This document shows, piece after piece, positions 24,180 to 35,615 of a DNA stretch of 64,000 bases. Under the pieces are notes generated by a model. It saw nothing but the letters and a program-made list of their open reading frames with translations, had not been told where the DNA came from and made no database searches. Each line of letters starts with the position of its first letter. The stretch's first letter is position 1. Made by a program: the position numbers and the translations under genes. Origin of the DNA: Pleurodeles waltl (lineage: Eukaryota > Chordata > Amphibia > Caudata > Salamandridae); contig NC_090446.1 of the NCBI RefSeq assembly GCF_031143425.1, positions 1,021,779,066 through 1,021,843,065 of the forward strand, given 5' to 3'.

Positions 24180-24760
24180 AATTATACTAAACATCACATA
24201 ATTCCACCCTTGATTAGAAGACAAATAATCAAAATAGACTTCTTGCAGAAAACTCACCTCACGCTACAGGAACACATGTCGAGCCACAAAATGGGGAGGA
24301 AAGCTTTTCTCAGCTACCTCCTCTTCCTATTGGACGGGGTTGACTGTGTGGATCAATGGTAGAATGCCATTTGGGGTGTCAAGATCCTGAAGGGCGATAT
24401 ATTATGACATACAGATAAATAAACAGTAGATCCTGAAGGGCGATATATTATGATATGCAGATAAATAAACAATAGAGGGATGTGTATATTGAACGCCTAT
24501 GCACCAAAAGTGAAGGACATGGTCATTTTTCTCCAAGACCCTAGAAGTGAAGCTCCCTCACAATATGGGGGCTATTTTAACTGTGTGACCCTAAAGCATA
24601 CTAACTAAACATCTGATTGATGCACTAGATAGGCTACACATGGGTGACGCATGAGACACCTTAGTGACTCACCTCCTCATAGATCCTATAGTGGGCTGGT
24701 ATTTCTTCATCAGCCATGAACAATATGTGGTTTGGACTGGGACAGGTTTTAACATTTGCC
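24180..24760 (+). pseudogene. L1/Tx1-like ORF2 endonuclease remnant
   Basis: Translation in shifting frames gives the order of an L1-type endonuclease. FLQKTHLT near 24235 has Lys where the catalytic Glu of LQETHL is expected. MGRKAF follows, then a GRY-containing segment, NNRGMCILNAYAPKVKD near 24472, a degraded metal-binding segment with FNCV, and a late W-FFISHEQY-like segment. Several stops and a 46-base duplication (24383-24474) are present. The reverse transcriptase does not follow, so it is a fragment. The AATAAAATAAAG-like sequence near 25851 could be its 3' end. Confidence 0.6.
24383..24474 (+). repeat. 46-base tandem duplication
   Basis: GATCCTGAAGGGCGATATAT starts at 24383 and again at 24429, each followed by TATGA(C/T)AT(A/G)CAGATAAATAAACA(G/A)TAGA. 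It duplicates the GRY-coding part of the L1-like endonuclease remnant. Confidence 0.85.
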
Positions 24761-26488
24761 AAAATCAAGAGGGCAGCAAGATTTACATGGTAAGTTTTCC
24801 CAGGGCACAATAATGCCGACTGTTTACTATCTATTGCTGGATGGGAGATCCCCCACTAATAGCAATATCCAGGGCACAATTGCAGGAATGACTCCTGCTG
24901 TTACTTACATTGGGAGAGAAGTGCCAACAGGGCAATGGGACCCCATTCAGAGATACAGAGTGGTGCAAGTTATTGGGATACAAAAAAAGTGTTTAGTACT
25001 GCACGGTTCTGGCTTAATTGTTTCAACCTACTTCACCACGCTTACCAAATACTAAAGGTCTTTCTCTAAATCTTGCTGTCTGTATCACAGAAATGTAGCT
25101 GTGAAGTCACAGATCAACTACACATGGGAAGGACATTTCCTGTGGTAGCTGACCAACGAGCACAAGTGGTGATGGCTGTCAAAGTGTCAGCTGAATGGAA
25201 TATTATGTGATCAATCCACACTGTATATTAGGCTTAGACCCCAAAACTACAGAAAGGGAAAGTTCCAAATTGATTTGTATTCCAGAGATTATTGCCTGCT
25301 GAGAGAATTATGGTTCAGTGGCTACAGCCAACAAGCAGCTTAAAGCCATATGCTGGACACTGGAGGAAAGATGCAACCGAATGGTTGGTGCCGAAAGTAA
25401 TTTGCATGTTCATGATCCAAAGGTGAGGAGCTCCAAGAAGCTCGAAAACAAGCTGACTGATAAATTGATTGACAAGGAGTAATGGTTTATAACTTTGGAC
25501 CTGACTTATAGTTTGGCAGACAGGTAGTCCATCATTATCCACTATCCAGGCCTCCATTACAACTAATTTGTATCCTAATGCATTTGAAATAAGGTGGACG
25601 TGGTCTCCGTCACGTTTGTGATGGAGTGCTCGTCTGCTAGTCTCTAAATCAGGACCATAGTCTTTCCATGCGTTCTGGGAGTTGAGGAGATTATTGTGCT
25701 CTATAGTTGGTCCTCTTATGTATGACAAGATGATACCATAAAGGGAGAGGAGAAGGGCTTCTTCTTGCAGATATAGGATATAATAAACCCAGTGGATAAC
25801 ACTGATGTACAATCTGCTGGTTTGCCCTTTATGTTGCAATGTGTATTATTAAATAAAATAAAGACATGTACAATGTATTTGAAAAAAATATGTCTGGTAA
25901 GGGGATCCGTCTACACTAAAGACTTCTTAATAATGTCCCCACCCCACAACAGATGACTGAGCTTCCAGTATACTGACTACTACTCTACAATGATTCAGTA
26001 CACATTCTAGAAGACTGAATGGAGTAAGAGACATGTACATCTTTGGCCATATGGACCAAGTGCTGGCTGGAAAAGCATTTATAATTTCCAAAATGGAGTT
26101 GTCTGCCAATTTAAACCACTGGCAAATAACCAGCACAATGTTGGTTATTTTGGAATTGATCACTGTGAAGAGGTCCCTCACCACATTCCCAGCTCCTCTT
26201 AGACCTCTGTGCTATAAAATGGTCTTTACACCTGGAAACGCAGTCACACAATGAAAGATGGTAAGATGTAAAACAGTGGCAATTCTGTTTGACAGCCCTG
26301 TGATCAAGTAGTTTTAGAGTTGTAAGAACCAGTGCAGACTCACTGAGTGATTGGGTCCTACACTGAGGAGTAAGAAGTGCAATGACCAGGGGCAAAAAAG
26401 GACCTCTGAATCATCAATTACTAGCATAGGTACAAGAAGACGTGTATCCCACTCTACAATATGCTGAAAATCTTCTCAATTCACTTAA
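24761..26488. other. No recognisable gene
   Basis: The longest frame, on the - strand at 25315-25839, gives 174 residues without a recognised motif. It lies in the presumed 3' part of the L1-like fragment, so I treat it as chance. An A-rich AATAAAATAAAG stretch near 25851-25863 may mark a retroelement 3' end. Confidence 0.35.
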
Positions 26489-27056
26489 GGCCTCATTATG
26501 AGACTGCCAGCCTAGTGGAGAGGAGACCGCGACAGAGCTGGTGGTCTCCCCCCAGGGCCGATTACAATGTTTCCACTGGGCTGACCGACGGAAACTTTTG
26601 TATTAGGAGTTGTCTGTCAGGCAACCCAGTGGAAACAGTGGGGCAGCAATGGCCTTAGCTCCTCATGTAGGTGAGGCCAAGTCCATCACACAGAGGGTGC
26701 CCCAGCACCCTCGGAATGTGCACTGTCTGCTTCAGCAAACAGTGCGCATTCTGAGGGTGCTGGGCAGGGTGGCCCCCAGCACTGGCTTTCCACCAGCCTT
26801 TTCATGACAGGGACCCTGCCATGAAAAGGCTGGTGGAAAGTGAAGTAATGATCAACACGGTGGTGGTGAACTCAGCGCCGCTGTGGCTCACTACGACTTT
26901 GACTGATGACAACCTGTCAGGATCCCTGATCCTGGTGGTACCAGCCATCCGACTGCCAGGGTCGTAATATGGTGGTCGGACCTCCAGGAGTGTGGCGGTC
27001 TGACCACCATCCGCAGGTATGGCGGTCCTCGGACCGCTGTACTTAAAATGAGACCC
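26489..27056. mobile_element. MITE of the GGGCCTCATTA family
   Basis: The left end GGCCTCATTATGAGACTG and the right end CTTAAAATGAGACCC are imperfect inverted repeats. Flanks TAA (26486-26488) and TCA (27057-27059) are a near-matching trinucleotide duplication. The interior holds a 21-base perfect hairpin (26786-26840) around GACAGGGACCCTGC and GTGCACTGTCTGC-type palindromes. Relatives are 56888-57447 and 61759-62747. The Harbinger B end at 34977 has the same terminus. Confidence 0.8.
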
Positions 27057-27929
27057 TCAGTCTGGAAATATATGGTGAAATAGGAGAAGGTTCTAGATAG
27101 AGACCTTTTTTTAATCAGTGGTCCAGAGTGCAGAGGGGACAGTATGTAGAATAGTATGGCAGTGCAACATAGGAAATCAATGCACAAAATCATGACAGGG
27201 TGGTTTCTGATCCTGCATCATTTGAAAATAGTGTTTCAAAACACATCACGTTGAATTTTGGAGGACGTGGTGAACAGACCTTTACTCTGTATCTATGGTG
27301 GGGGACCCTCTTCTTGTTCTGGAAGGACCGCCTGGCCACCATTAAACACAATAGATTACGGTACCAGAGTGTCCCTCTTTGGCTGTTCTGTACTTGTAAA
27401 CAATATCCTGTGATTGAATGGGTTTAAATGGTGGAACATAGCCCACTGGTTTTGCTGACTGCAATGCTGGTTAATCCTAGAAAGAGCATGTGGTATTTGA
27501 GGCTGAGGGACACATGGAATTTGAAACTACTCTAATCTGATTTTGCCAAACAGATATATGTTAGGTTGGGGCTGGTGCCTTTATTGGCCACATTGGACAC
27601 AGTGGTGACAGGTCCTCTGAGCTCAGAGCATTGAGACTAATCGTCTAGAGATATATCATGGCAGTAGTGTACAATGCAGTTGACTTTTTTAAAGCAATGA
27701 CATCAATGCTCTGAGCTTGTTCTGATGGGAAGAAGAGTTGAATTGAGGGAGCAAGGGGATTTAAGGGCAATGGTGGAGGGCAGTTTTTTGGGGGTGTTTC
27801 AGCTTTAAATTGTTCGAAACCAGAGTGCTACCCTATCTGCAGACACTTCTCAGTTTCATGATGGCGAGTGATATGTGTTGTAATCCTGAAAATAAATAAA
27901 AAGTTGTTATCAAAAGTTAGACACAAAAT
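27057..27929. other. No recognisable gene
   Basis: No supported coding signal or clear repeat boundary is seen between the MITE and the LINE fragment. Confidence 0.35.
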
Positions 27930-30085
27930 GATAGTGAGATGATAAAATCAGTAGCACCGGGCAAAGTGGCAGGGCCGGATTGTGTCCCAGGTGATGTTTT
28001 TCTTGTGGACATATGGAGGGCTGAGCAAGGTATTTTAATATGTTAACAAACCTTATTCTTACTGGGGCTAACATTCTGCCCAGATGGAAGGTCACGGAAA
28101 TTATTCTGATTTTTAAACAGAATGCGCAGGACTTACTCCTAAACCACTGACCGATCAGCCTTCTCGATGTTGCCCAAAAGGTCTTTGCAAGGCAAATCTT
28201 AGGGAAGTTGGAGGGGTGGATTGGGGACCATCATGCCTTCTCCCCCTGCAGTCAGTGTTTCAAATACAGGTCGGCACACTTGATCAAGTTTTTAGGTTTT
28301 TATTAGTTTATTAGTAGAGTATCTCTGTTTGGTCTTTGTAGACCTCAAATCTGCGTTTGATTTTGTACCACATGAAAAAATGTGGGAGGTCCTTGAGAAG
28401 AGTGGGGTTCTCCTTAATTTGTTGGTCGTTTTGGTCTGTCTATATGACAAAACATATGCCAAAGTTTGGTGGGGCCAGAGATAGGGGGAGAGCTCACTGA
28501 ACGAGTCTGCCAAGGGTGCATTCTTCACCGACCCTTTTTTCCTTTATATCTTAATGATGTAAATTCCTATTTAGAGGATGCTAAAAATGACGCCTCTCTT
28601 ATTGTATGCCAAAAATACCTCATTGTTGTCAGTGACCCCCCAGTGGCATCCAGCTTTTGCTAGACAATTTTGCGGCCTTTTTTTCTGAGCAGGGTATGGG
28701 GATCTATCATGCTAAAATGGTCAGCAGACCCCACAACACCTTTAGGAGTTCCATTTGTTTTGGAGGACAGCCCACTGGAGAAGGTCTCTGAATGTATTTA
28801 TTTGAGTATTACGTTAACTAGTGCCATATTCTGGTCACCCCAGATTGAGAGGAGTAGATTGAACCTCTCCCAACATGCTGCTGCCATTCCTAGATTTTAC
28901 AGGGCATCATGATCTAAGTATATATTACCTGCTTTACAGATCTACAGGGCTATGGTGGAGGGCAGTGGCCTTTATGGGGCTGGGATGTGGGGCAATGCAG
29001 ATCTAACCTCATTGGAGGAGCAGGAAATGTGCTTTTTAGAGCACTAACTAGTCTCCCAAAAATAGCCCATTAATTCCACGCCGGCATGACCTGGGGATGC
29101 AACCCATACACCACAATGTCCAATTGAAAACTGTATTGTTTTGGCAAAGATTAAAGTATTCCCGGCACCTTGTGGACTATTACAATTCATTGCAATCCAT
29201 TGTTCCTCACAGTCAATCAGGTCAAATTGGATGTACAAAGTAAAAAATCTTTTATCCCAGATAGACTTAGGCGAAATGTGATCTTACTCCCTCCCCCACT
29301 ACTAATTACATCTCGACAGCTTCCCTTAAAAATGCATAGTGGGCTTAATTTCATGATGCTGAATAGAGGAGTGCTATACAAGGTCCCTTAGTTGGTAACT
29401 TCCTAGATTTTAAGCTTGAGGCGACTTTTGGGACTTTTAAAAAATAATATTTAATCTCCAGCTGTAAGGATGTTATACCCACAATTTCGTTAATGTTATG
29501 TTACGAGTATTGACATTGCAGGCTCAGTAGAATTCCCGCAGTTCAATGAGCACCTTATGTCCGACCAGTAAGGAGGCGGAGGAATCCTTGGCTCACTTTA
29601 TTTTTTCTGCTCCTCATACTGTATGCTTGGCATAGGAAGGCATGGATCATTCCTCTATGCAGAATTCTCGGCTGCAGACCGCACCAGGATGCTTTACATC
29701 ACTTACTCACTAGACAGACAATTGTTTGTGCAGCTTCTAAGTATCTGTTGTAGAGTTGGTCCATTAGGTCTAAAGCGGAGGTCCTTGTTTCCTAGTCTTC
29801 TGATATCGCTGGGATTTTAGTTGAGTTTTATGCATTTTTTTAATTTGCTTTTACGTGCTTTTTAATATCACACTGTATTTTATAACTTTTAAGGTTTAAT
29901 CTCACCATGGAGAGCTACGTGCCATTGCTGATTTAAGTTTTTTGATGTTGCAGATTTGTGGTTTTATGGTCAATGTGATAAATTGTTTTCCTTTTTATGT
30001 ATTTGTATTATATTTCATGTTTTATTTATGCAGTGGTCTATGTACTTTTATGAAAAATACTGAATAAAGTATTTTGATGATGAAA
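27930..30085 (+). pseudogene. LINE ORF2 3' fragment (reverse transcriptase and C-terminus)
   Basis: Broken frames show a non-LTR reverse transcriptase. APGKVAGPDCVPGDVF lies near 27955, the LLDV-AQKVFARQILGKLE order near 28160, and a degraded AFD-VPH segment near 28350. VCLYDKTYAKVWWGP follows near 28437, then LTERVCQGCI with LYLNDVNSYLEDA near 28540. The C-terminal region continues to about 29820 (PQIERSRLNL, AAIPRFYRAS, then YNSLQSIVPHS-like frames). The catalytic (Y/F)ADD segment is not readable. It ends with TGAATAAAGTATTTTGATGATG around 30060-30085, a plausible 3' terminus. It is a different family from the 16582 element, 5' truncated and heavily decayed. Confidence 0.65.
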
Positions 30086-30542
30086 GTCATGTTTCAGAAA
30101 ATCCAGTAAGCAATTGCTAAAGGCAACAATTTTTACATTTAAATACAACTAAATGTTCCTTCGTCCACTAAAAAGGGAAAAGATGTTCACCACAAAAACA
30201 AACAAACAACCTGCTCTTAAAAGTGTTTTCCTTCATTGGTGCCATCTGTAACGTTCTATTGTCACATTATCAATGCAACATGACAAGCAAATCTGCCAGA
30301 CTGAGTGCACTTGCAAGCCATCTGTTGTTAACGGGAGGCCGACTGAAAGGTGAGTCTGAAAAGGGTGTGCTGAATATATGGTACAGGGGATGGATAAAAG
30401 TCAAAGAGGATCCCCCATGAAAATAACCTTAAAATAACAGAGTGGCACGTGTAAACACCAGAAACTTAAGTAGCCTCATGTGAGCAATTCTAATGTTTTC
30501 AGATTAGTGCATTGTATCATAGATGGCTGCCTATCGCACTAA
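30086..30542. other. No recognisable gene
   Basis: Short unsupported frames only. The last bases carry the TAA target duplication (30540-30542) of the next MITE. Confidence 0.4.
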
Positions 30543-31225
30543 GGGCCAGATGTAGCAAAATCCGATTTTGCGACTTGCAAATTGCGAGTCTGAGCGACTC
30601 GCAATTTGCAAGTCTCAAAATCAGATGCAGAATGGTGTCTCAGACACCTTCTGCGACTCGCTATGGGGTCGCAAAGACCCACCTCATCAATATTCATGAG
30701 GTGGGTCGAATTTTGCGACCCTATAGCGAGTCCCTGCACTCACAGGGATGGTGGCCTGCTGTAGTCAGCAGACCTCCATGTCTGTGACTGCTTTTTAAAT
30801 AAAGCAGTTTTTTTTGTTCATTTTGCAGCCCGTTTTCCTTAAAGGAAAACGAGTTGCAAAATTAAAAAAATAACGAAACCATAGGACCACTGCCTGCTCT
30901 GAAAAAATATTTATGTCGACATTCACAAAGGGGAAGAGGTCCCATGAGGACCCCTTCCCTTTTGCAAATGAGTTACCACCAGTGTGACACTGGTGGTAAC
31001 TGCGAGTTGGTTTGCGGTTGGTTTGCGGTCACAAAGCAACTCTGAATTGCGATGCGAGTTGCAAATAGGAAGGGAACACCCCTTCCTATTTGCGAGTCGC
31101 ATTCCCAAATTGCGAGTCGGTACCGACTCGCAATTTGGGAATGAGCATCGCGTGAGGCCGTTTGCATGGCGCAAATTGCGATTTTCGCAGTTTGCACCAT
31201 GCACACGGCTACCTACATCTGGCCC
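30543..31225. mobile_element. 683-base MITE of the GGGCCAGATGTAG family
   Basis: Ends GGGCCAGATGTAGC and CTACATCTGGCCC are inverted repeats, flanked by TAA at 30540-30542 and 31226-31228. The interior is dense in GCGACTCGCAA / TTGCGAGTCGC motifs and palindromes, for example around 30570-30615 and 31090-31140. Termini and subterminal motifs match the autonomous Harbinger C (46776-50254). It is therefore a non-autonomous relative probably moved by that family's HARBI1 and Myb partner. Confidence 0.9.
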
Positions 31226-31228
31226 TAA

Positions 31229-31376
31229 GGCCCTGACTTATACTTTTTTGCACCGCCTTTGCATCATTTTTTGATGCAAAAGCAGTGTGAACTTGCATTG
31301 TATTTTGTAAGTTTATGCTGATTTCGCGTCACAAAATGACACAAAGACGGCGCAAAAAAAGGTATAAATCAGGACC
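31229..31376. mobile_element. 148-base MITE abutting the previous one
   Basis: GGCCCTGACTTATAC and GTATAAATCAGGACC form inverted ends. The flanks are TAA at 31226-31228, which is also the right target duplication of the preceding MITE, and TAA at 31377-31379. The interior resembles 5138-5294 (GCACCGCC, TTTGTAAGTTT, GGCGCAAAAAA). Confidence 0.88.
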
Positions 31377-31521
31377 TAAAACCCTAAATGAGTCAATATT
31401 TTAGTGTGCATTTGGTATTCCATCAACATGCTGAAGAAAAATGGGGAACATCCGGAATGACGGCTCCGGAACAAGGACCTACATTGTTAACGCAAGCAGA
31501 ACCATGCTTGCTTAAACAACT

Positions 31522-31597
31522 ACTCCCTTTTTCTCTGCATTAACCACGCATGTGCTGCGTAACGTACATGCTTGGTTAAGGCAGAGAAAAAGGGAGT
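31522..31597. repeat. Inverted repeat, about 33-base arms
   Basis: ACTCCCTTTTTCTCTGC with TTAACCA.GCATGT pairs with ACATGCTTGGTTAAGGCAGA followed by GAAAAAGGGAGT, with few mismatches. It lies just before the G-rich minisatellite and may be part of another small DNA transposon. Confidence 0.75.
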
Positions 31598-31619
31598 CAG
31601 CCTCGGGAGAGGACGCTGT

Positions 31620-32770
31620 CAGGTAAGTGGGGCTGTGGCAGGGTTGGGGGTAGTTTTTAGGGGTGGGGTGGAATAAGGGCTTGGGGTGGGGGAGGTCAGG
31701 GTAGTTTGTTTTCTTAGGGGCAGGCGTGGGGGGATCGGGGTAGTTCTGGTTTTTAGGGGTGGGGTGATTGAGGCCGTTTTGTTTTTAGGGGCAGGGTTGG
31801 GAGTACAGGGTAGTTTTGTTTTGGGGGTGGGGGTCGGAGTACCTTTGTTTTTGGGATCTGGGTAGTTTTTTTTTTGGGGTTGGGGTCGGGGTAGTTTGGT
31901 TTTTGGGGGTGGAGCTCAGGGTAGTTTTGTGTTTGGGGCGGGGGGATCGGGGTAGTTCGGTTTTTGGGGTGTGGGTAGGGGGTCATTTGTTTTTGGGGAT
32001 AGGCTGGGGGTCGGGGTAGTTTGGTTTTTTGGGGGTGCGGGGTCAGGTAGTTTTTGTTTTTTGGGGTGGGGATCGGGGTAGTTCTGGTTTTAGGGGCGGG
32101 GGATCTGGGCTGTTCTGTTTATTCGGGCGAGGTGCTGGGTTGGGGTAGTTTTGTTTTAGGGGTGGGTACTTTTGTTTTTGGGGTGGGGGATCGGGGTGGT
32201 TTGTTTTTTGGAGGTGGGGGTAGTTTGTTTTTTGGGAGTGGGCGTCGGGTTAGTTTGGGGTGGGGAGATCGGGGTAGTTTGGTTTTTTGGGGTTGGGGGA
32301 GTCGTTGGTTTTTTAGGATGGGGTGGGGCATTGGTGTAGTTTAGTTATTTGGGCGTGGGGAGGTCGAGTAGTTTGGTTTTTGGGGTGGGGGTCATGGTAG
32401 TTTGGTTTTTGGGGGTGGAGATAGGGGATCAGTGTAATTAGGTTTTTGGGGTGGGTGATAGGGGTAGTTTCATTTTTGGGTGTGGGGGTCTGGGTAGTTC
32501 GTTTTTTTGGGGGTGGTGGGTCGGGGTAGTTTGTTTTTTGGGGGTGGGGGATCAGGGTAGTTTGTTTTATGGGGTAGGGTAGTTTAGTTTTTAGGGGTCA
32601 GGGAATCGGGGTAGTTTTTTTGGGGGTGGGAGGGTTCATTGGTTTTTGGGGGTGGGGTCAGAGTAATTTTGCTTTTTAGGGGCGGGGTAGTTTATTTTTG
32701 GGGATGGGGTCGGTTTTTTTAGGGTGGTTGAGATAGGTTTTAGGGCTCAGGGTGGGTGGGGGATATCGGG
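31620..32770 (+). repeat. G-rich minisatellite, unit about 30-35 bases
   Basis: More than 30 degenerate copies of a unit like GGGGTCGGGGTAGTTTG followed by TTTTTGGGGGTGGG occur, with strong strand bias (G and T on +). Runs of three to six G recur every 8-15 bases throughout. Open frames here are composition artefacts. Confidence 0.88.
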
Positions 32771-33737
32771 GTAGTCGTATTTTTAGGGTTGATGGGGGGA
32801 TGGCATGAGAAAAACACGCATACTGTTCGTTCCACACATGACTTTACTAGGCATGCCTGTACAACAAAAAATAGTTGTAAAGGCATGCATGGTAAAGGCA
32901 TTCGTGGAAACAACACGGTTGTTGTTCAGACCGCTTTGTTCAGGCATGCATGGTTGGCACATGCTTTGTTCCATCATACATTCAAGAAAAATTATTGAAA
33001 TACAATAATATAGTGTCAAAAATATTGGCAACTCTAAAATATTGTGGGACAGAATAGAGACGATAAGAGTATTATTAATTAGGTATATAATATTGTTTTG
33101 TTAAATATCATTCTATCTCATATTGTTTTAATATGGCTGTATAAAGCATCATTTACATTACTGTAAGATATAGTGGTGTTGTAGTATTATAAGGCATTAG
33201 AAATTTGATAGTATTTGTTTTTTATTTTTTAGTATAGTTTAAAATTTTCATTGTGAACTTTTTTTTTAAATGTTCTCATTTTTAATTTAATATTAGGATG
33301 TTAGGTTTGTAGGGGATTAGAATAGGAAGTTTGTTGATATTTGTCTTACATTATTTACGTGAAATAAATGATTAATTAATCACATTAGTAGTAATAATTA
33401 ATAACTAGTTTGGAAATTAGTTGTGTATTTATTATTTGTTTTAATTTTAATTAGTTTAAATAATTAATTTAATATTAAATAAGTTTCATTAAAATATTTC
33501 CTTGTCATGATTGATGTTTGAGTAATGGTGAGGGAAATGCATTTATTCCTAATATTTTTAAGTGTTAAATATTTTTCATTTATTTTGCAATGTAAAATTT
33601 GGATTTATTTAAAATGTAATTTTATTTTATGTATCATCAATGAATGTGTTTACATGTGTTTATTTTGTTTTATATTTAAATGTTTCTCTTAAATCAAATA
33701 TTTAGGAGTTGGAATAATAAATCTAACCCGGTAAGGT
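32771..33737. other. AT-rich stretch without genes
   Basis: After a short segment with repeated GGCATGCATGG-type motifs (32860-32960), the sequence becomes very AT-rich from about 33040 to 33700. No coding or RNA gene signal is seen. Confidence 0.45.
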
Positions 33738-34310
33738 CCAGTGCTTTTCTTACTGTTACAAAGATTGAAGTGGGAATAGTAAATAGTACATTTGACCACT
33801 CCAGATTCCAGCACTTTCCCTACTGTTTCTCATACTGGAGTGGCAATAGTAAATCAAACTCCTCCAAAGTCCAGTACTTTCCCTGTTTTTGCTTACGCTG
33901 GAGTATAGATGTAAGTGTGATCCCACTAAAGCAGGGGTCTTCAAACTGGGGGCGCCCCCCCCAGGGGGGCCCAGGGGGGCCCAGGGGGGCCCAGGGGGGG
34001 GGGCAAACTTTGGCCAAAAGAAGCATATAGAAGATAACAGTGCTATGTTTAAAACAGTAAACTGTTTATTGCAGTTTTAAAAAGGCAAGAGAACTTAACT
34101 GCAATGTTTAAATAAGTCTAGACGTATTTAAACATTGTCAACTTAATATAATAATTGTACAAAATTCTGAGGGGGCCCTAATAATGTTTTTTTGCCTCTT
34201 GGGGGGTGCGGTATAAAAAAGTTTGAAAACCACTACTCTAAAGTTTAACACTTTCCCACATTTTTTTGAAGTTAAGCTGGCTCCTTCAAAGTCCATCACT
34301 TTCCCTACTA
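33738..34310 (+). repeat. Degenerate minisatellite, about 50-70-base unit, interrupted
   Basis: The motif TCCAGCACTTTCCCTACTG recurs at 33737, 33807, 33870, after the hAT insert at about 34243 (TTTAACACTTTCCC), and at about 34291 (TCCATCACTTTCCCTACT). Each is followed by a GGAGTGGCAATAGTAAAT-like segment in the better copies. Removing the hAT insert and one 8-base duplication gives spacings of about 70, 63, 61 and 48 bases. Confidence 0.75.
33932..34235. mobile_element. 304-base non-autonomous hAT element
   Basis: The left end CAGGGGTCTTCAAACTG and the right end AGTTTGAAAACCACTA are the inverted ends typical of hAT elements. They are flanked by an 8-base duplication CACTAAAG (33924-33931) and CTCTAAAG (34236-34243), with one mismatch. 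The left part contains a GGGGGGCCCA array. No transposase is encoded. Confidence 0.88.
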
Positions 34311-34976
34311 TGTATTAGATTGTTAATATTTGTTTTATTGCTTTTCTTTTTTAATTATTTAAATTATTTATAAAAATAATTTGTAAATTTGTGTTTATAT
34401 TTCAATTTTGTTGGTTTTGTATTTATTTTATGTTTTAAATACGCTTGATATATATTACCCATTGTAATGCTATTAGCTGTGGCCCATATTGTCTTCAGTA
34501 CAACAGGAGGAGGGCAGTCCTATTTAGGGCTGGGCTCCTGATGCAGGTTTTTCCATCTTGGGTACAACTTTAAGGGATCATGCCAGGCTGCTGAAGCATT
34601 CACTCTTATGCTAAGAGTTGAGCCAGTGATGAGAGGAGCTGAGCCCACCTGACCGTTTGTTTTCCCTTTGAAGTAACACTCTATCCTGTCTGAAGTCTCA
34701 TAAACACCGCTGATCTGCTGTGAACTGGTACGTAGTGTGCAGGGACTCAAGGAACTCTAGAGGCAAGTTAGCTATTTCATGCACTCATAGTGTAGCGCGT
34801 AGAAGAAGCGTTTGGGTGGTACGCTACTAGGAACATTTTAAAAACATATTAAGGCTGTTCATTTTATTCTCGCTATTAGCAATATGCACAAGTGCTGGTT
34901 TAATTAATTGTGTGTGTTTTTTGTTAATGTACTAAGCAACAGAATTAAACTATTGAAATAAACACTCTAAAATATA
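34311..34976. other. No recognisable gene
   Basis: AT-rich at first, then mixed. No supported coding frame is seen. Confidence 0.4.
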
Positions 34977-35272
34977 GGGCCTCATTACTAGTTTGGTAGT
35001 CTACTGCCAGAAGACTGCCAAATTATGACTTTGGTGGTATTCCCCATGGCATACAGCCAAAGCTCCGTTCTCACCGCCAGTGCGGTCAGACCTCTACAGA
35101 CGAATTATCGCACCAGCAGGCTGGCGGAGACCATGTTTCACTCAGACCTATTATGAGGCTGCACACCGCTAAGATTTTCACCACGGTCGCACCACCCCAG
35201 AAACCCAGATGGAAAGAAACTGTAGAAAAGGAGACCCTCACCTTCAGGAAGCCATCTTCATCAGGAGCTGCC
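34977..35272. mobile_element. Harbinger B left end and HARBI1 5' region
   Basis: It begins GGGCCTCATTACTAG, the terminus shared with the MITEs at 26489, 56888 and 61759. Subterminal GGTAGTCTACTGCCA and CACCGCCAGTGCGGTC palindromes follow. The HARBI1-B start codon follows at 35273. The right end of the element was not identified. Confidence 0.65.
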
Positions 35273-35615
35273 ATGGAACCACATCTAGATGTCATCCTGC
35301 TGCTTCTGAGGGCTGAGAGACTACGGAATCGTGGCTGACAACGACGGTAAGTACACACACACTTACCTGTTACTGTTGTATATTGTTCAATTTTGTACAC
35401 TTACAGAACATACCATAGGGAAGGAGGTGCAAGGGCAACACTCAACACTCACACGTAATAGTGTACTGACACGCACACTCACATACAACAATAAATACAA
35501 CCACACATACAGAGCACACTCACTGCAGCCACCACACACACACACACTACATGCCAAAAACACACATGCATGGAAATACAGCACAGGCCCAGCCTCACAC
35601 AAAACCCTACCGTTG

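Noticed and set aside
25315..25839. 174-residue - strand frame
   Set aside because: No recognisable motif. It lies in the 3' part of an L1-like fragment and ends in AT-rich sequence, so chance is likely.
31753..32344. Gly/Val-rich and Pro-rich frames on both strands
   Set aside because: Products of the G-rich minisatellite. No start context, domain or codon bias is seen.
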